A stretch of 64,000 nucleotides of DNA, taken from contig NW_026042439.1 of the NCBI RefSeq assembly GCF_023856365.1, positions 186,001 through 250,000 of the forward strand. The letters run 5' to 3'. The stretch comes from Brienomyrus brachyistius. Lineage: Eukaryota > Chordata > Actinopteri > Osteoglossiformes > Mormyridae. A program made the translations under genes and the position numbers. Under the pieces are notes generated by a model. It was given only the letters and a program-made list of their open reading frames with translations, had not been told where the DNA came from and made no database searches. This document shows, piece by piece, positions 31,561-43,131 of this stretch; position 1 is the first letter of the stretch, and every line of letters starts with the position of its first letter.

Positions 31561-31640
31561 TCATCCAGTCATTTGGTGGGGTGTAGTATTGTAAGCTTCT
31601 CTGCTGGAGGAAGTGTGTGAAGCAAATTGTGCAAAAAAAA

Positions 31641-32495
31641 TATTAAAGCAACACCAGGGAGGTTTACATCTAGATCCTTAAAATGATCGACCTGCAATTC
31701 CACCTTGAAAATCCAATTACCATATAAAGGATACAAGATGTAAAGATGACAAATGACATGGCACACATTTGTTGTTTAGACTGTTGTGTCAGGTTAATTG
31801 AAAGCTGAAGGATCTTAGTGTTTACTAGTCTAAGTAACAGAATGTCTAAACACTGTGCTTGCCTTTATGGGTTTTTAAGCAGAACATATAGGTATAGAAA
31901 CATATTAACATTACGTTTCACGATTCACTGACTGGAGAATAGGAGAATATACACATCAATATTACTACTTAAGTTAACTAACCCTAATCCCAACCCCTAT
32001 TGGCACGGAGCCCGCCAGGGTTCAGGTGAGATATAAATCTGTAATCTGTATCAATGGTTTTGCTATCCATACCCACCCTATTAATGTTAGCTTCCCAGGG
32101 TTTCTTGTTAGACAAGCTCTGTGTCTCTCTATACCCCCATTTACTGCACGACTGATTGTCCATTTATAAAGAATCAAATAGGGTGAAGATGGTTTTAGTT
32201 TACAATTACTCTGGAAGGTGACCAGATTAAAAAAAACTAAATACCATGCCTACGTGTATGTAATCTCCATCACAGTCCCCATTTTCCCCATAATCCTCGT
32301 TTTGATAGTGCCAATTTGTGTAATGTGAGTTTTTTTTTTTTTTTAAAAACTGTTATAGAAGAACATACTGGATGCCACATGTGTACAATTACCCCTTTCT
32401 AATTAGTGGGGTCCGTTGTGTCAGCTACAGCCTTTACTAACATACACATAAGTATACAGTCTTACAGCACTTTTGTTTTCCTTTTGTATTTAATG
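31641..32495. other. Direct-repeat arm, then unassigned DNA
   Basis: 31641-31717 pairs with 30328-30404 in direct orientation, so the two arms flank the gypsy remnant. 31718-32495 has no gene or family that I recognise; a T-rich run is at 32331-32344. Confidence 0.5.
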
Positions 32496-32506
32496 GTTTT
32501 CCATTT

Positions 32507-32872
32507 AGGGGGCAGCATGGTGGTGCAGTGGTTAGCACTGTTGCCTCACACCTCTAGGGCCCGGGTTCGAGTCTCCACCTGGGTCACATGTGTGTGGAGT
32601 TTGCATGTTCTACCCATGTCATCGTGGGGTTTCCTCCGGGTACTCTGGTTTCCCCCACAGTCCAAAAACATGCTGAGGCTAATTGGAGTTGCTAAATTGC
32701 CCATAGGAGTGTATGCGTGAGTGAATAGTGTGTGAGTGTGCCCTGCGATGGGCTGGCCCGCCATCCTGAGTTGTTCCCTGTCTCGTGCCCATTGCTTCCG
32801 GGATAGGCTCCAGACCCCCCGCGATCCAGTAGGATAAGCGGTTTGGAAAATGGATGGATGGATGGATGGACA
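32507..32872 (+). mobile_element. tRNA-head SINE of the fish type ending in (GATG)n
   Basis: The head has pol III boxes: GTGGTGCAGTGGTTAGCACT (A box region) and GGGTTCGAGTCTCC (B box). The body runs through GTGTGGAGTTTGCATGTTCT, ACAGTCCAAAAACATGCTGA and GGGATAGGCTCCAGACCCCC to ATGGATGGATGGATGG. The 11-bp target duplication GTTTTCCATTT flanks it (32496-32506 and 32873-32883). It is inserted into the dispersed repeat whose partner is at 8395-8830. Confidence 0.92.
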
Positions 32873-33165
32873 GTTTTCCATTTGAGGAATTAGCAAAAAA
32901 CTGCAGTGCATGATGGGTAGGATCTAAAGGCTGCCTAACGCCCTTAATTTGTTTGCAATTTCGCCAGGTAGGCTACCTTCTTTAAACTGCGTTTTGCTAG
33001 ACTACACATTTCGAGATGTTTTATTGTAGTCTTGGTAAATATATATATATAGTTTAGCCTAACCCAGCCACTTAAGGGAGCAAGCCAGCTCAGGTAGGTG
33101 CCAGTCCCAAGCCCGGATTAATGGAGAGGGTTGGCGTCAAGAAATAAAGAGAAATAAAGACAACT
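32873..33165. repeat. Dispersed repeat, inverted relative to 8395-8830
   Basis: Same blocks as at 8395-8830, in reverse complement, for example TAGGCTACCTTCTTTAAACT and CAAGCCCGGATTAATGGAGA. The SINE at 32507 is inserted at its edge. Confidence 0.7.
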
Positions 33166-33713
33166 AATACTCCTAGTTTGCGAGATCTGACTGCAATGGC
33201 AGCACTGCTACAAGGGTGTGGATAAATCTATACAAATATCACCTGCATGCACATTACTTCTTTTACAATAACCAACTCCTGATCCATACTGTTAGTCGTG
33301 AAAAAAAAAACTATCGTGTACATAGAGGCCCTGTGTAAAAAGATAACTGCCAAGGAAAAGATCAAAAACATTTATTTCAAGGATACAAAGTTTTTATGGT
33401 CATGTACAGTGTACAGTGCAATTCTTATTTGATTAACTTGAATGTCTCCACAGACTAGACGATTAAACAAATAAAGCAGCGCAACATTACAATAACTAAT
33501 AACAAATAAACAAAGCTCACGAGTACTATTACAGTATTTATATCATTTATTTAAACTTAATTTTACCAGGTAAATTAACTACAAAGCAGTTACCACTGCT
33601 TTACCTGCTTCTCGGGAGAAATAGCAGATATACGTCATGTATGTGACTAAATTCTTAAGCCAATAAGGGCAAAGTTGTGTCGTAATGGAGGCGGATCCAG
33701 TTTGTGCAGCCGG
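33166..33713. other. No recognised feature
   Basis: Unassigned DNA with a short imperfect palindrome (TTTACCAGGTAAATTAACT, about 33563). No exon or RNA gene is seen. Confidence 0.4.
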
Positions 33714-34234
33714 TTAAAGACACTACGGGCATGTAAATGGAGAACGAAATTATAGTTATACCGAATCTCCTACACACAATACCAAGGTTACCAACTTTGG
33801 TCAGCTGACCGGAGTGAGACGTTCAATTCCCGTAAGATTTCTTTGCGCCAGCCTGAGAGTCTGAAAACACGTCACACCAGATGCATGAGAGATGGAAACC
33901 TGGGATATTCAGTCGAATCAGATCAAATATGATGCTAAGTTAGTACTAAGTTAAAATATGTTCCGGACTTGTAACATGCACCCATGATTTGGAACAGTCA
34001 GCAGGCTGTCTCTGGCCACGCCCCCTACACTCGGTCCGGCCCCTGGCTTTTCCTGAATTCTGATTCCTTTAGATAAACATTGACTTCATTGATATTGTTA
34101 TTGATTTATCGACAGACCATCATACTTTTTAGACGTTATAATAACAACACTCTATTGATCCCCAAAGAGAGAAATTCTCTCCTTGCCTGCCCCCTCTTAC
34201 TGTCCATGATACACAAGCACATATGTAGAAAAAC

Positions 34235-34329
34235 GTCAGCTTGGAAGCCAAGGCTGGACTTAACCTACTCTATTCTGGTATTCTGTTCTCCCAAGTAAGG
34301 CATCCCAAGTTCGAATCCAACTTCCGACA
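34235..34329 (+). tRNA. tRNA-Leu-like pseudogene, degraded B box
   Basis: This is the divergent copy of the sequence at 35282-35373; the T arm reads AAGTTCGAATCCAACTTCCG. The D arm no longer fits a tRNA. Probably non-functional. Confidence 0.35.
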
Positions 34330-34691
34330 AAAGTTCTTCAATCGCTACAGCACAATTTGAGCCACTGATCGGCTTTAATTGCTTTGTTTTATTTTTGCGT
34401 TTCAGGCAAAACTACATAACACTTAAAGACACTTCGGGCATGCAAATGGAGAACGAAATTATAGTTATACCGAATCTCCTACACACAATACCAAGGTTAC
34501 CAACTTTGGTCAGCTGGCCGGAGTGAGACGTTTCTCAGGCGCCAGCCTGAGAGTCTGAAAACACGTCACACCAGATGCATGAGAGATGGAAACCTGGGAT
34601 ATTCAGTCGAATCAGATCAAATATGATGCTAAGTTAGTACTAAGTTAAAATATGTTCCGCACTTGTAACATGCACCCATGATTTGGAACAG

Positions 34692-35056
34692 CAGCATACC
34701 TGTCAAGGTTTGGATTTGAAAATAAAGGAAATTTTCCGGCACCCGCCGTGAGCCATCCCACCACCGCAACCAGGCTCCAGTATCCCTTACATTTTAAGAC
34801 AGGAAATATAAAATAATATAAATTATATAAAATATAATATAAATATAAATATATAAAATATATAAAATATATTTTTGGCCACAACCGGGATTCGAACCCC
34901 GGTCTCCCGTGTGAAAGGCGGCGATCTTACCACTACACTATCCAGCAACTATATAATATAAGGGAGATTTACGGGAAAATACTAATACGGGAGGACGGCG
35001 GGAAAGAGAAGTAAAATACGGTAGTTTCCCGGCCAAAACGGGAGACTTGACAGCCT
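34692..35056. mobile_element. Inverted-end module enclosing a tRNA-like sequence, MITE-like
   Basis: The left end CATACCTGTCAAG and the right end CTTGACAGCC are inverse of each other, and inner parts (GAAATTTTCCGG...CCCGCCG against CGGCGGGAAAG...TTTCCCGG) are loosely inverse too. Between them lie the AT-rich module and the tRNA-Glu-like sequence at 34876-34949. The same arrangement recurs near 36844-37220, 38783-39155 and 44228-44610. Transposition is inferred; I could not define a target duplication. Confidence 0.5.
34876..34949 (-). tRNA. tRNA-Glu(TTC)-like sequence, probable pseudogene (module C)
   Basis: On the minus strand the A box TAGTGTAGTGG and B box GGTTCGAATCC are intact and correctly spaced, and the anticodon loop reads CTTTCAC (TTC, Glu). 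The 3' end reads GGCCA. The 5' bases (GTTGCTGG) do not pair with the 3' acceptor strand, and one T-arm pair is mismatched, so charging is doubtful. RNA polymerase III transcription remains possible. Confidence 0.5.
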
Positions 35057-35281
35057 GAGATGGCTGTCTCTGGCCACGCCCCCTACAGTCGGTCCGGCCC
35101 CTGGCTTTTCCAGCGTGTTCGCGAAAACGACTTCATTTATTTTCTTATTGATTTATCGACAGACCATCATACTTTTTAGACGTTATAATAACAACACTCT
35201 ATTGATCCCCAAAGAGAGAAATTCTCTCCTTGCCTGCCCCCTCTTACTGTCCATGATACACAAGCACATATGTAGAAAAAC

Positions 35282-35373
35282 GTCAGCTTGGAAGCCAAGG
35301 CTGGACTTAACCTACTCTATTCTGGTATTCTGTTCTCCCAAGTAAGGCGTGGGTTCGAATCCAACTTCCGACA
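35282..35373 (+). tRNA. tRNA-Leu-like sequence, probable pseudogene (module E)
   Basis: It starts GTCAG and ends CCGACA, as Leu tRNAs of the GTCAG...CTGACA type do. It has the Leu-type variable arm into GGCGTGGGTTCGAATCC (intact B box) and ACTTAAC where a TAA anticodon loop would be. The A box is disrupted and acceptor pairs are mismatched. It is 92 bases, longer than an intronless tRNA-Leu. Confidence 0.45.
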
Positions 35374-35628
35374 AAAGTTCTTCAATCGCTACAGCACAAT
35401 TTGAGCCACTTACGGCTTTAATTGCTTTGTTTTATTTTTGCGTTTCAGGCAAAACTACATAACGAAATTATAGTTATACCGAATCTCCTACACACAATAC
35501 CAAGGTTACCAACTATACTAACTATATATGGGGCTTGGTACCCAATCTCGGAATGTGGGGATGATGATATATATATTATATAAAATATAATATAAATATA
35601 AATATATAAAATATATAAAATATATTTT

Positions 35629-35702
35629 TGGCCACAACCGGGATTCGAACCCCGGTCTCCCGTGTGAAAGGCGGCGATCTTACCACTACACTATCCAGCA
35701 AC
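35629..35702 (-). tRNA. tRNA-Glu(TTC)-like copy 2
   Basis: Full 74-base copy, same as 34876-34949. Confidence 0.5.
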
Positions 35703-36605
35703 TATATAATATAAGGGAGATTTACGGGAAAATACTAATACGGGAGGACGGCGGGAAAGAGAAGTAAAATACGGTAGTTTCCCGGCCAAAACGGGAGACT
35801 TGACAGCCTGAGATGGCTTTTCCAGCGAAAACGACTTCATTATTTATCTGATTGATTTATCGACAGACCATCATACTTTTTAGACGTTATAATAACAACA
35901 CTCTATTGATCCCCCTCTTACTGTCCATGATACACAATGACGAGACACATGTTCACTAATGACGAGAACTATTCTATTTTTCATGCCTTCAAATCTTACA
36001 TTTACAAATCTTGTTCTTGTTCTCTGCTTTCTCGTTCCCGTAGATATATATTATTATTTTTGGTCGGAGGGTCCAGGTTAGCTTATTTCTTATTTCTCAG
36101 GTCTGCCCTTGTATTCAGCCTACTAATATATATGTACTACACTACACTATTCGCGAAAACGACTTCATTATTTATCTGATTGATTTATCGACAGACCATC
36201 ATACTTTTTAGACGTTATAATAACAACACTCTATTGATCCCCCTCTTACTGTCCATGATACACAATGACGAGACACATGTTCACTAATGACGAGAACTAT
36301 TCTATTTTTCATGCCGGGTCCTTCAAATCTTACTGTTGCTGTGGTGTACGTACATCTTCTAGTAGACCTTCTGAGGGTACTTCACGCATTCTTGGTCGGA
36401 GGGTCCAGGTTTCCAGCTTAGCTTATTTCTTATTTCTCAGGTCAGCTGCTCTTGTATTCAGCCTACTAATATATATGGGGCTTGGTACCCAATCTCGGAA
36501 TGTGGGGATGATGATATCTCCCCCCTGACCTGTCGTCCTGGCTCCCCCTTGTCGTAGCAATCGTGTTGTACCTCATCAATCTCTAGTTGTGATAGCAGTT
36601 GTTTC

Positions 36606-36679
36606 TGGCCACAACCGGGATTCGAACCCCGGTCTCCCGTGTGAAAGGCGGCGATCTTACCACTACACTATCCAGCAAC
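36606..36679 (-). tRNA. tRNA-Glu(TTC)-like copy 3
   Basis: Full 74-base copy, preceded on the plus strand by module F (AGTTGTTTC) instead of the AT-rich module. A copy truncated in the D arm follows at 36751-36803. Confidence 0.5.
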
Positions 36680-37043
36680 TATATAATACAATATATAAAA
36701 AATATAATATAAATATAATATAAATATATAAAATATATAAAATATATTTTTGGCCACAACCGGGATTCGAACCCCGGTCTCCCGTGTGAAAGGCGGCGAT
36801 CTTGTTCCGCACTTGTAACATGCACCCATGATTTGGAACAGCAGCATACCTGTCAAGGTTTGGATTTGAAAATAAAGGAAATTTTCCGGCACCCGCCGTG
36901 AGCCATCCCACCACCGCAACCAGGCTCCAGTATCCCTTACATTTTAAGACAGGAAATATAAAATAATATAAATTATATAAAATATAATATAAATATAAAT
37001 ATATAAAATATATAAAATATATAAAATATATAAAATATATTTT

Positions 37044-37117
37044 TGGCCACAACCGGGATTCGAACCCCGGTCTCCCGTGTGAAAGGCGGCGATCTTACCA
37101 CTACACTATCCAGCAAC
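37044..37117 (-). tRNA. tRNA-Glu(TTC)-like copy 4
   Basis: Full 74-base copy between AT-rich module and module D. Confidence 0.5.
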
Positions 37118-37449
37118 TATATAATATAAGGGAGATTTACGGGAAAATACTAATACGGGAGGACGGCGGGAAAGAGAAGTAAAATACGGTAGTTTCCCGG
37201 CCAAAACGGGAGACTTGACAGCCTGAGATGGCTGTCTCTGGCCACGCCCCCTACAGTCGGTCCGGCCCCTGGCTTTTCCAGCGTGTTCGCGAAAACGACT
37301 TCATTTATTTTCTTATTGATTTATCGACAGACCATCATACTTTTTAGACGTTATAATAACAACACTCTATTGATCCCCAAAGAGAGAAATTCTCTCCTTG
37401 CCTGCCCCCTCTTACTGTCCATGATACACAAGCACATATGTAGAAAAAC

Positions 37450-37541
37450 GTCAGCTTGGAAGCCAAGGCTGGACTTAACCTACTCTATTCTGGTATTCTG
37501 TTCTCCCAAGTAAGGCGTGGGTTCGAATCCAACTTCCGACA
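37450..37541 (+). tRNA. tRNA-Leu-like copy
   Basis: Same as 35282-35373. Confidence 0.45.
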
Positions 37542-37830
37542 AAAGTTCTTCAATCGCTACAGCACAATTTGAGCCACTTACGGCTTTAATTGCTTTGTTT
37601 TATTTTTGCGTTTCAGGCAAAACTACATAACACTTAAAGACACTACGGGCATGTAAATGGAGAACGAAATTATAGTTATACCGAATCTCCTACACACAAT
37701 ACCAAGGTTACCAACTATACTAACTATATATGGGGCTTGGTACCCAATCTCGGAATGTGGGGATGATGATATATATATTATATAAAATATAATATAAATA
37801 TAAATATATAAAATATATAAAATATATTTT

Positions 37831-37904
37831 TGGCCACAACCGGGATTCGAACCCCGGTCTCCCGTGTGAAAGGCGGCGATCTTACCACTACACTATCCAG
37901 CAAC
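37831..37904 (-). tRNA. tRNA-Glu(TTC)-like copy 5
   Basis: Full 74-base copy. Confidence 0.5.
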
Positions 37905-38549
37905 TATATAATATAAGGGAGATTTACGGGAAAATACTAATACGGGAGGACGGCGGGAAAGAGAAGTAAAATACGGTAGTTTCCCGGCCAAAACGGGAGA
38001 CTTGACAGCCTGAGATGGCTGTCTCTGGCCACGCCCCCTACAGTCGGTCCGGCCCCTGGCTTTTCCAGCGTGTTCGCGAAAACGACTTCATTATTTATCT
38101 GATTGATTTATCGACAGACCATCATACTTTTTAGACGTTATAATAACAACACTCTATTGATCCCCCTCTTACTGTCCATGATACACAATGACGAGACACA
38201 TGTTCACTAATGACGAGAACTATTCTATTTTTCATGCCGGGTCCTTCAAATCTTACTGTTGCTGTGGTGTAGATCAGCTGATCTGTCTTCTACGTACATC
38301 TTCTAGTAGACCTTCTGAGGGTACTTCACGCATTCTTGGTCGGAGGGTCCAGGTTTCCAGCTTAGCTTATTTCTTATTTCTCAGGTCAGCTGCTCTTGTA
38401 TTCAGCCTACTAATATATATGGGGCTTGGTACCCAATCTCGGAATGTGGGGATGATGATATCTCCCCCCTGACCTGTCGTCCTGGCTCCCCCTTGTCGTA
38501 GCAATCGTGTTGTACCTCATCAATCTCTAGTTGTGATAGCAGTTGTTTC

Positions 38550-38623
38550 TGGCCACAACCGGGATTCGAACCCCGGTCTCCCGTGTGAAAGGCGGCGATC
38601 TTACCACTACACTATCCAGCAAC
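38550..38623 (-). tRNA. tRNA-Glu(TTC)-like copy 6
   Basis: Full 74-base copy. A truncated copy with a C to G change in the T arm follows at 38695-38747. Confidence 0.5.
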
Positions 38624-38978
38624 TATATAATACAATATATAAAAAATATAATATAAATATAATATAAATATATAAAATATATAAAATATATTTTTGGCCA
38701 CAACCGGGATTCGAACCGCGGTCTCCCGTGTGAAAGGCGGCGATCTTGTTCCGCACTTGTAACATGCACCCATGATTTGGAACAGCAGCATACCTGTCAA
38801 GGTTTGGATTTGAAAATAAAGGAAATTTTCCGGCACCCGCCGTGAGCCATCCCACCACCGCAACCAGGCTCCAGTATCCCTTACATTTTAAGACAGGAAA
38901 TATAAAATAATATAAATTATATAAAATATAATATAAATATAAATATATAAAATATATAAAATATATAAAATATATTTT

Positions 38979-39052
38979 TGGCCACAACCGGGATTCGAAC
39001 CCCGGTCTCCCGTGTGAAAGGCGGCGATCTTACCACTACACTATCCAGCAAC
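38979..39052 (-). tRNA. tRNA-Glu(TTC)-like copy 7
   Basis: Full 74-base copy. Confidence 0.5.
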
Positions 39053-39384
39053 TATATAATATAAGGGAGATTTACGGGAAAATACTAATACGGGAGGACG
39101 GCGGGAAAGAGAAGTAAAATACGGTAGTTTCCCGGCCAAAACGGGAGACTTGACAGCCTGAGATGGCTGTCTCTGGCCACGCCCCCTACAGTCGGTCCGG
39201 CCCCTGGCTTTTCCAGCGTGTTCGCGAAAACGACTTCATTTATTTTCTTATTGATTTATCGACAGACCATCATACTTTTTAGACGTTATAATAACAACAC
39301 TCTATTGATCCCCAAAGAGAGAAATTCTCTCCTTGCCTGCCCCCTCTTACTGTCCATGATACACAAGCACATATGTAGAAAAAC

Positions 39385-39476
39385 GTCAGCTTGGAAGCCA
39401 AGGCTGGACTTAACCTACTCTATTCTGGTATTCTGTTCTCCCAAGTAAGGCGTGGGTTCGAATCCAACTTCCGACA
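39385..39476 (+). tRNA. tRNA-Leu-like copy
   Basis: Same as 35282-35373. Confidence 0.45.
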
Positions 39477-39989
39477 AAAGTTCTTCAATCGCTACAGCAC
39501 AATTTGAGCCACTTACGGCTTTAATTGCTTTGTTTTATTTTTGCGTTTCAGGCAAAACTACATAACACTTAAAGACACTACGGGCATGTAAATGGAGAAC
39601 GAAATTATAGTTATACCGAATCTCCTACACACAATACCAAGGTTACCAACTATACTAACTATATATGGGGCTTGGTACCCAATCTCGGAATGTGGGGATG
39701 ATGATATATATATTATATAAAATATAATATAAATATAAATATATAAAATATATAAAATATATAAAATATATTTTTGGCCACAACCGGTCAACCGGATTCG
39801 AACCCCTGCGGGCGGCGAGAATAGTTTAGCTTAACTTCCCTTAACTTTTCCCATTCATTTTCAATGGTAGTGCTTAACAGTACGGATGTAATATTCTTTC
39901 GGCCACTGGTTGATGTTTTGTCGCTGTTTCGACGCCTCCAATGACGTTTTACCCTTATCACTACCGACAGTCGACACAACTGGATTTTG

Positions 39990-41638
39990 GAAAAGAGCAG
40001 CAGAGAGTGAGTAGTATTTCAGTAAATTTGGTGATTCACCTAAAAGAAAAACCGCCCGGTCGAACGGAAAGGACGACTTTCCAAGGTAAACTGAACAGCA
40101 ATCTTATATTTTCTTAAATATTCCGATGTATTTCACATTCCAAAATCGAACTGGATGCTGTACGTTTTACGGAGCCCCTCGCGAAGCTCTCTGTGTAATG
40201 CTGAAGTAGTTATTCACTCGCTCCATAGGTAGCATTGCTTTTGAAATATTTAATAATTAATATTCAATTTTTAATGCACAATTTAAATAAAAACATGTTT
40301 GACTTTGGAAATTAAGGCGGGTACCGTTTATAAGAATTCCACTCATCGTGAGGAATCCAAAAGTATCTTTTATTAGTGGCCCGGTAAAGCAGTACATTTA
40401 TTAAGCTAGACAGTGTCCATTTATGGAAAACGAGTAATTTGCAGTAAAACGAGCATACACTGGTCAAGTAGAATGAGTCTAGGCAGATGAGACAGAATAA
40501 ACTGGATTACCGTTTATAAACTAACCTTATATATATAGTGTATTATACATATACTAATTCTGCACGTTCCTATATGCAAGGTACTGTGACGGTAACTTTC
40601 CTGTAAGTCATTGATATTTAACTACAACTTTTTTATGCATATTGTTTGCTGGCATTGCCGTTAACTTGGATATTAAAGAATTCCTCACATAATCGTTAAG
40701 TATTAAACCTACTAAAGTTGTTCAAACAAACCTTGTTTTAGGTTAAAGCAAGTCAGTTAGAAGCTATTACACTTACTTTGCTACCAAATGGCAAAGGTGT
40801 CAGATCACAGAATTCTTGTTTATAATTCCATGCCCTTCTGTGTTTCTTTACGCCTGTCAACTACCACCTGTCAAAAGTGAGGATGAGAATTTGGTTGGGT
40901 TTGGAGTCCGTGCTGGCAAGACCTGGAAGGATATTTGGGACAGTAGGGATGATGGGTATGAGGCTGTTATCCTCAAACAACAATGCGTACCAGGCAGCAA
41001 AATGTACCGACTACAGCAGTACCTGAGGCTGAAGCACAGCAATCTTCAGATGACACTGGAGGCTTCTGCTCCCTCAAGACCAGCACTTCCAGACACTTCT
41101 ACTAATCCTCCAGGTTGGCTGACAGTTTCATATATGTGGTTCTGTGCATTGATTATGTCTTTTATTCATATCTATTTTGTTTTATAGAAATAGAGGAAGA
41201 TGAGGAATTGGAGAGGATGATGCTTTGTTGGTCCCCTTCCAAAACCGAAGGCCCGATGAGTGAGAATCTCATATGCATGCACACACACAAACAGTCACTC
41301 TTCAGGATTCAGTATAAATTAAGGAATCAATATTATTTGTGGTTCATTTGTGGTTTTTTCACTTTGCTTTCAGGTTTGCAAGTTGTTGGAGTCCATGATG
41401 CTAAAGGTTCTTTCCCTTCAATTATGGAGGATAATTCTGGATGTCATGATCAGAATTTTTCATCCAAGTTCTTTATTATTCATCTTGTTTTGGCCACGTT
41501 CAGGCCCGTTTTGATGCCTGTGTTCTGTTTGTTCCATTGTTCAAGACTATGCAGCCAGAGATGACCTGGAGGGAGTTTCAAAAATCTCCTTTTTATGAGG
41601 CTGAAAAGCAGCGTTGGTCAGCGGAGAGAAAAAAGTAA
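39990..41638 (+). CDS. Unrecognised spliced gene, copy 1
   Basis: Several open segments with splice-like borders lie in order. 40030-40085 contains GDSPKRKTARSNGKDDFP. About 40743-40796 reads VKASQLEAITLTLLPNGK after TTTTAG. About 40870-41113 contains ENLVGFGVRAGKTWKDIWDS, then CVPGSKMYRLQQYL, before CAG|GTTGG. 41188-41259 (EIEEDEELERMMLCW) follows a 74-bp intron. 41374-41406 comes after TTTCAG. 41504-41638 (ARFDACVLFVPLFKTM ... AEKQRWSAERKK, stop TAA) ends it. One junction (41259 to 41374) is out of phase, so the model is incomplete or the gene is broken. The FG-x3-GKTW pattern is suggestive, but I cannot name a family. It could be host or transposon-derived. The start is unknown. Confidence 0.4.
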
Positions 41639-41639
41639 C

Positions 41640-42841
41640 ACACTACCTGCTACTTCAAGAGCAGCGTTATTTGTAAAAATTGTAAATGTTTTCCATATAC
41701 ACTCTGTCCACTTTATTAAGAACAGCTATTTTGTGTCTGGGCTCATTTTTCACTGACAAATAATGCATGGCAACAGGTGGGTTACAATCAGATTGTAAAA
41801 ATTGCCGCTGTTAGGTAGGTTTTCTTAAAGAAGTGGCAAGCATAGTTTTTTTTTAAAACAAAAAAAGTAAAGATTGTTTTATATTCTTTATAGTTCAGTA
41901 TTGTTTGAATATACACTTGCAGCATTTTAACATATGGTTAATATGTTCCTTGTTTGTTCCTGATTCTCTAAGGTCATAAATTATCCCTGAGCATCTCTCA
42001 AAGTGTGGGGCAGTTACCCCAATGGCTAAATTCCCCATCGTGACCCTTTCAGATCTGTCCTATTAATCATTCCCTATCCACTGGCTAAATCTCTCTTGTC
42101 TCATCACCACCTCAACCAGTGTGGTGAGTCTAAGAAAGTGTTACGGCGTCAGTCAGGAGTTTTGGGCACACCTACCTATAGAATTGTTTCTTTGTACTAT
42201 TCTTTACATTTTGTAATATTTATAAAGACATCATAACTATAAAGTAATACACATGGAATTATGCACTACTCAGAAAAGTTATTTAAAAAAAATAATTTGT
42301 TGGGGGGGACAATTCTGTTGGAACTCAGAAGGTTGCCGGTTCAAATCCCAGGGCTGGCCGAGTGATCCCACCATTGGGCCCTTGAGCAAGGCCCTTAACC
42401 CCAGCTGCTCCAGGGACTGACTGATCCTGCTTTCTACTTTATACTAGTTTAATGAGGTGGCCTCCTGGAATGCTTTTCCAGCTCTCCTGAAGGAGCCGTC
42501 TCATATATGCTGAGCACTCAGCCGATTTTCTTTAACTCTCTGGTCAGACTCCTTGAAAAACATTTCTACTGGGTTTAGCTCAAGTATCCAGGTAATATGA
42601 CCCAGTCCCTTTGTAGGCAGAGTGGTGTGTCCAAATTACTGACTGGTACTGTATGTCTAACTATCTGACAGTTGTTAAAATGCTGCAGCATCACTGTTAG
42701 TATTGTCATAACAATGCTATTTTTAATTATGCTTTTTGTTTTGATTCAGGATTCAATGAGTCATTTGTTAACATGCTACAAAATGCATGCATTAACACTG
42801 CTGTTTAAGAAAATTAATCATTTCATCTATTTAATATTTGA
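41640..42841. other. Non-coding: Tc1-like relic (about 42150-42655) interrupted by a SINE-like fragment (about 42310-42420)
   Basis: AGTTTTGGGCACACCTACCT with TATAAAGACATCATAACTAT and, at the far side, TTACTGACTGGTACTGTATG match the two ends of a common fish Tc1 relic. GGAATGCTTTTCCAGCTCTC is from its transposase antisense. Inside lies GGTTGCCGGTTCAAATCCCA with CCCTTGAGCAAGGCCCTTAA, a frequent fish SINE-like fragment with a B-box-like GGTTCAAATCC. 41640-42150 and 42656-42841 show nothing that I recognise. Confidence 0.6.
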
Positions 42842-43120
42842 CATACACTACCGTTCAATTATATACCCTGTGACAAGACTTGATTGGGGTCAGTTTTATC
42901 CTACAAAAGGATAATGACCCAAACCAAACCTCCAAAATGTGTTAGCAATATTTAAAGAATAAGCAGTCAGACATACCAGGAGATTGATGCAGAGGACTGC
43001 CAGTTGCTGATAATAGGCCTCTATATGTAGATGTGGATAAAATTTTGTGAATTGCATGAAAATGTGTTTTTCTTTGGAAAACAAAGAAATTTGCATGTGA
43101 TCCCAAACTTTTGAGCGGTA
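42842..43120. mobile_element. Short Tc1-like derivative
   Basis: The ends CATACACTACCGTTCAATTA and CCCAAACTTTTGAGCGGTAA are inverse of each other in the manner of a fish Tc1 family (ACTACCGTTCAAAAGTTTGG type). The middle holds AAAGGATAATGACCCAAACC, a transposase remnant. Only about 280 bp remains. Confidence 0.65.
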
Positions 43121-43131
43121 ATGTATATCTT

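Noticed and set aside
42672..42914. 80-codon ORF as a small membrane protein
   Set aside because: It runs into the Tc1-like derivative at 42842 and has no start context or conservation evidence. It exists twice only because of the block duplication.
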